A stretch of DNA of 63,968 nucleotides from Basidiobolus meristosporus CBS 931.73. Its lineage: Eukaryota; Basidiobolomycota; Basidiobolomycetes; Basidiobolales; Basidiobolaceae. Below, piece after piece: positions 60,376-63,968 of this stretch. Within the stretch, counting starts at the first letter, position 1; every line of letters starts with the position of its first letter. The translations under genes and the position numbers were made by a program. The stretch spans positions 1 through 63,968 of the forward strand of contig MCFE01000514.1 in the NCBI GenBank assembly GCA_002104905.1, given 5' to 3'. A model generated the notes under the pieces. The model was not told where the DNA came from and searched no databases. It worked only from the letters and a program-made list of their open reading frames with translations.

Positions 60376-61457
60376 GTGGTGGTGTATAAGTCCAAAGGGC
60401 AAAATACGGCCAACACTTCTCAAGTGTGAATGTGTGTGGGGTGTTCACTGGGTGCGATAACCTCTGGCAAAAGCTTGCTAGGAATACTGGGTCTTTTATC
60501 TAATCTAATGTGATGGGGGATAAAGCCACAAGCTTGTCAAGGGAAAACTATTGAACTACAATCCCCAACTTAGTTGGCGTCTTAACAAAAGTTTATAATG
60601 GCTTTGACGTCCTTTGAGATGACAATGTACTAAAGCTTCCAAAGTCAAAACAACTGTAAACTCCACCAACAGGGACTTGATAAGAATGCAGCTTTGACCA
60701 ATAGTTACAAAGACTGAAAAGTATCTTTGCCTGTACAAGAACAAACTTGGGAAAACAAACAAATATAATAAAATATACCTACTCTGAGTATTCCTCACAA
60801 GTAGTGCCTCCAAGGTCAGTTGGCTGTCAGCGCGGTTTCCTGGGAGTGTCGTCAGGTCTGAGTCAGAAAATAGTGGTAATAGGTAGCGGTGATCTCACTA
60901 ATCAATAAGTCGGAATATTGGAAGAGGGATGATTTATTTTAAGGGATAGCCTCCCTTATATACTTTTTTTTGCTGCTCAAATTCTTGCTAGAAAATACTT
61001 TCCGGAAGTTTCCAGAAGGTAGTAGACAACCAATCATGTCTTTGTGTACTAAAAATAGCGCAAATTCTTGGCGGGTTGTTCCATGAGACATAGTAGCACC
61101 TAGCCAATCAGGTAGTGGTAATATGAAACCTCTGTGTCATGTGGTTGCCTCTTATGGTAGTGGGATGGGGGTTATGAAACCAAGATGGTCACGTGACATG
61201 GGCACTGTTGGGGTACTTGCCTTATAAGGTAACTATCTTATCTTGGCATCTCGGCAAGGAATAAGAATAGCTTGTGCAATGGGTTAATAGTGACAAATAG
61301 TTTGTCAGGTTGCATAGTAATAATCACATAGACAAAAATAGGAAATATTGCAAATTTGGGATGATAATAATATAGGCGGGGTAATCCTTTTTAGGGAAGT
61401 GAACGCATAAGAATGAGCACATCTGCCTGTGGGTGTCACTGTGACCCCACTACAACA
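60376..61457. mobile_element. 1.08 kb non-coding insertion splitting LINE A
   Basis: Defined by comparison with LINE B, which runs uninterrupted through the corresponding point (63433). The ends read TGTGGTGGTG (including the flanking T) and, inverted, TGTTGTAGTG, an imperfect TG...CA terminal inverted repeat. At most a 2-base target duplication (GT) is visible. No open frame of note. CpG is frequent here, unlike the host LINE. It could be a solo LTR of another family or a non-autonomous DNA element. Confidence 0.6.
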
Positions 61458-61663
61458 GTTGAATCAAAGAACATAGGGGCCAGTTTGTCTGGTGATGGTA
61501 TACTCCTTGCTTGGGGTCTCATGGCTTTGTATACTCTTGTTATGGACCTTGTGGTGGCATTCATATTTACTAAGGGCAAGGTATCCATGATATGAGCCCA
61601 TAATCTAGTATGCTCAGTGATCTGTAGTGACTTGGAGTAGGAGATTGCGCTTTCCAGGAGGTT
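61458..61663 (-). mobile_element. LINE A, upstream fragment
   Basis: Continuation of LINE A beyond the insertion; encodes LLESAISYSKSLQITEHTR...MNATTRSITRVYKAMRPQ, matching LINE B at 63432-63640. It ends where the 3' tail of LINE B begins, so LINE B either inserted into LINE A here or joined a 5'-truncated copy. Confidence 0.85.
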
Positions 61664-63968
61664 AGGGGGAGGGAAAGTCACCAAGTTGGTGAAATCTTTA
61701 TTTGAGTTAAGAACTAATCTAAGTACAAATAAAGAAGCCAATTAAGAGGTCTAGAACCTCTCTAATAAGTAATCTAATCTATGTTTTGTTTCATCTCTAA
61801 TGTTTGTTTCAATAAAGTAAAGCTCATTAGGGGTAAATATAAAATTCAGGGGTTTTGGGGGAAGTACAAATTGTAGGTGTTTCTGATCAATATAATCCAA
61901 GACTGGAACCCAGCCTGGGATTAGGTGTAGTAGGAAAGGTGTGTGGACTTGTAAGTAGCTCTGCCACATAGATCTTAGATGGTCCTGAGCCAGTAGTCTT
62001 GGTTTCTCAGCTTTTTGAAGTTTTGAAGCAAGCTCTGTTACTACAGCAGAGCCAACCAGGGTGTGCCAGCAAGAAGATTTCAGGGAGGAGTTAGATTGAA
62101 GCCATTGTTTGATGGAGGGGTTATGTGATTTCTGAAGTTTGACTAGGAAGGAAGCCCGGAGATAGATCATTCGGATTTGGTATGGGTAGAACCCAAAGGC
62201 TCCATTAGTTGCATGGATATAGGGAGATACTGGAAGATAAGGTACCAAGGATCTGATACACTGATGGAGAAATTTATCCAGGCGGTGAAGTTCTCTGGAG
62301 GTAAGGGGTATAATGTGGAGACCAAATTCAAGTACCGGCAGTACATACTGCTTCAGAAGTATAGGGATCTTTTGAATTGGAGTGTCTGGAGTGACTACTA
62401 CCAGAAGCTTTTTGAGAGCCTGTTGGGCAAGACGGATCCTATTATTCAGGTGGCGCTTTGTGTCAATCCCATGTTGACAAAACGGCAGACCTAGATATAT
62501 TGCAGTTTGTTGTGGCAGAATGCTAGTGTTCTGTATAGTTGTAGTGCATCCAATTGGGACTGTCTTGGAAATTGAGAGTGAGAGGTTGTTGGCAGCCAAG
62601 TACTTCTCAATGATGGCAGTGTCTGCTATGGGATTAGGAGTAGCAATCTTGATATCATCTGCATAGAGAGTTAGTAGTGGATAGGGAGAGTCTGGTGAGG
62701 GGCCTTTTGGAAATAAAGGAAAGTCATGTAGGAATATCACAAATAATAAGGGACCTAGTACAGATCCTTGGACTACTCCATTTGGAACCTCATAAGTCTC
62801 TGATGTACAACTTGGATGCAAAATTTTGGCTGAGTTCTCACAAAATAGAGAACGTACAAGAAGGGTCATTGGTAGTGTGGTAACTGTTAATAGCTTTCTC
62901 TAAAGCAGAGCTCTGTCCACAGAGTCAAAGGCTTTAGTAATGTCAAACAGAATGGTTGGCAATGAGAATTGAAGTGAATGATCATGGCTTAGCACCACAG
63001 CCATATCCAAGGAGAGTTTGGGCAAGAAGCCAAACTGAGAAGGATGGAATGGATATAGTTGAGATTGCAAGGATCTTGCTATTATAAGCTCAAAGATTTT
63101 CCGGCAGGTTGGTAGGAGTGAAACTGGCCGGTAAGAACCTGGGAGTGAGTGTTTCCCCTTCCCTTTGTATAAGGGTATTACATTTGCCTGTGACCAGGCC
63201 TTTGGGGTAGTCAATTGTTGGGCACAGATAGAGTAGAATGGGAGAAGTAAGTGACTCATTTTGGAGTAGCACACCCGGAGTAGATCGTAGGTAATCAAGT
63301 CATGTCCAGGTGCAGTATTTGCAGGAAGCTTCTTTAAAATTTTCTCCAGAAGCTTTGCTGAAACCACAATTGGAGATGTTGTACTGCTAGATATGTCACC
63401 AGTATGGTAGAAAGGAGGAGTGGGATGCACGGTTGAATCAAAGAATATAGGGGCCAGTTTGTCTGGTGATGGTATACTTCTTGCTTGGGGTCTCATGGCT
63501 TTGTATACTCTTGATATGGACCTTGTGGTGGCATTCATATTTACTAAGGGCAAGGTATCCATGATATGAGCCCATAATCTAGTATGCTCAGTGATCTGTA
63601 GTGACTTGGAGTAGGAGATTGCGCTTTCCAGGAGGTTCTGTGTTTTTGGGTTAGGGAAACATAGGTAGCTGGAATTTAAGGCAGAAATGATGGATTTCCA
63701 TTTAAGTTGGTTTGCAGATGGCTTTTGGTAGGACTTGGTGGGCAGGGCCAGACAGCCAGTGATTATGATGAAATGCTGGTAAAATAGCCATAATGCATTT
63801 ACATCATCACAAATCCATGCAGGTAAGCTGGGAAATGCATATTCTGTAAGCAAGGATAGGTAGTTGGCAAAGTCCTGTGTCTGTGATACTGAAGCTTTGG
63901 CTGGCAGGATTGTAAATGGCTGAAGAAGGGTGCCAATTGGTAGGGTTTTTCTGGCAGAAATGATAATA
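61662..63968 (-). mobile_element. LINE B (non-LTR retrotransposon), runs off the window
   Basis: Reverse transcriptase frame in two parts, 63853-62900 and 62869-61751, separated by a single nonsense change: codon TAG at 62900-62902 where LINE A has TGG. Motifs: PANTAPGHDLITYDLL, YRPVSLLPTCRKIFE, FDITKAFDSVDRALL, VPNGVVQGSVLGPLLF and YADD. Upstream coding (SLPAWICDDVNALWLFYQHF) continues past the window edge, so the 5' end and any endonuclease are unseen. The 3' end is the same C-rich tail as LINE A. Closely similar to LINE A, with about 40 differences over 1.77 kb by eye. Inactive because of the stop. Confidence 0.92.

Noticed and set aside
1-63968. CRISPR arrays, prophage, bacterial operon features
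   Set aside because: No regularly spaced repeats; spliced genes and fungal families show this is eukaryotic nuclear DNA.

Overview
This window is nuclear DNA of a filamentous or early-diverging fungus whose exact lineage I cannot fix. The evidence is a full-length PDR-type ABC transporter, an AzgA-type purine permease and a PCL-type cyclin, plus genes with short introns (mostly 44-124 bases, GT...AG, often with a CTAAC-like branch site). Gene density is low: ten genes I would defend in 64 kb, separated by 2-7 kb spacers. At least 11 kb is decayed or nested transposon sequence.

Layout. 0.1-1.4 kb (-): seven-exon PAQR/Izh-type seven-helix membrane receptor. 7.9-8.5 kb (+): PCL/PHO80-family cyclin. 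About 10.1-17.1 kb: AT-rich island almost without CpG, holding a copia 3' end with its LTR and other LTR wrecks. 20.3-22.0 kb (+): AzgA-like purine permease. 23.4-27.7 kb: a second decayed island with an array of LTR copies in alternating orientation. 28.6-31.6 kb (+): a seven-exon gene identified from its SAP-like motif and C-terminal domain as the nuclease scaffold SLX4. 31.8-32.4 kb (+): the Golgi Qc-SNARE BET1. 33.9-34.4 and 37.4-38.3 kb (-): two two-exon genes of unknown function. 40.8 kb: solo copia LTR. 43.1-47.5 kb (+): PDR-type ABC transporter. 49.9-51.4 kb (-): mitochondrial citrate synthase with targeting peptide. 55.3-55.9 kb (-): spliceosomal SmD3. 57.3 kb to the end: nested transposons, namely a copia 3' end invaded by LINE A, itself split by a 1.08 kb insertion and cut by LINE B.

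The genes are independent housekeeping or transport functions; there is no cluster or operon logic. Most introns were reconstructed by hand from reading frame, splice sites and known family sequence. They restore continuous proteins of the expected family length for PAQR, BET1, citrate synthase and SmD3.

The strongest non-routine signal is base composition of the repeats. One 5 kb stretch has a single CpG. At homologous LTR sites one copy keeps CG while others have TG or CA. The two LINE copies also differ asymmetrically at CpG. Together this points to strand-symmetric C-to-T decay at CpG confined to repeats, as from cytosine methylation plus deamination or a RIP-like process. I saw no CRISPR array and no tRNA or rRNA gene I could support.
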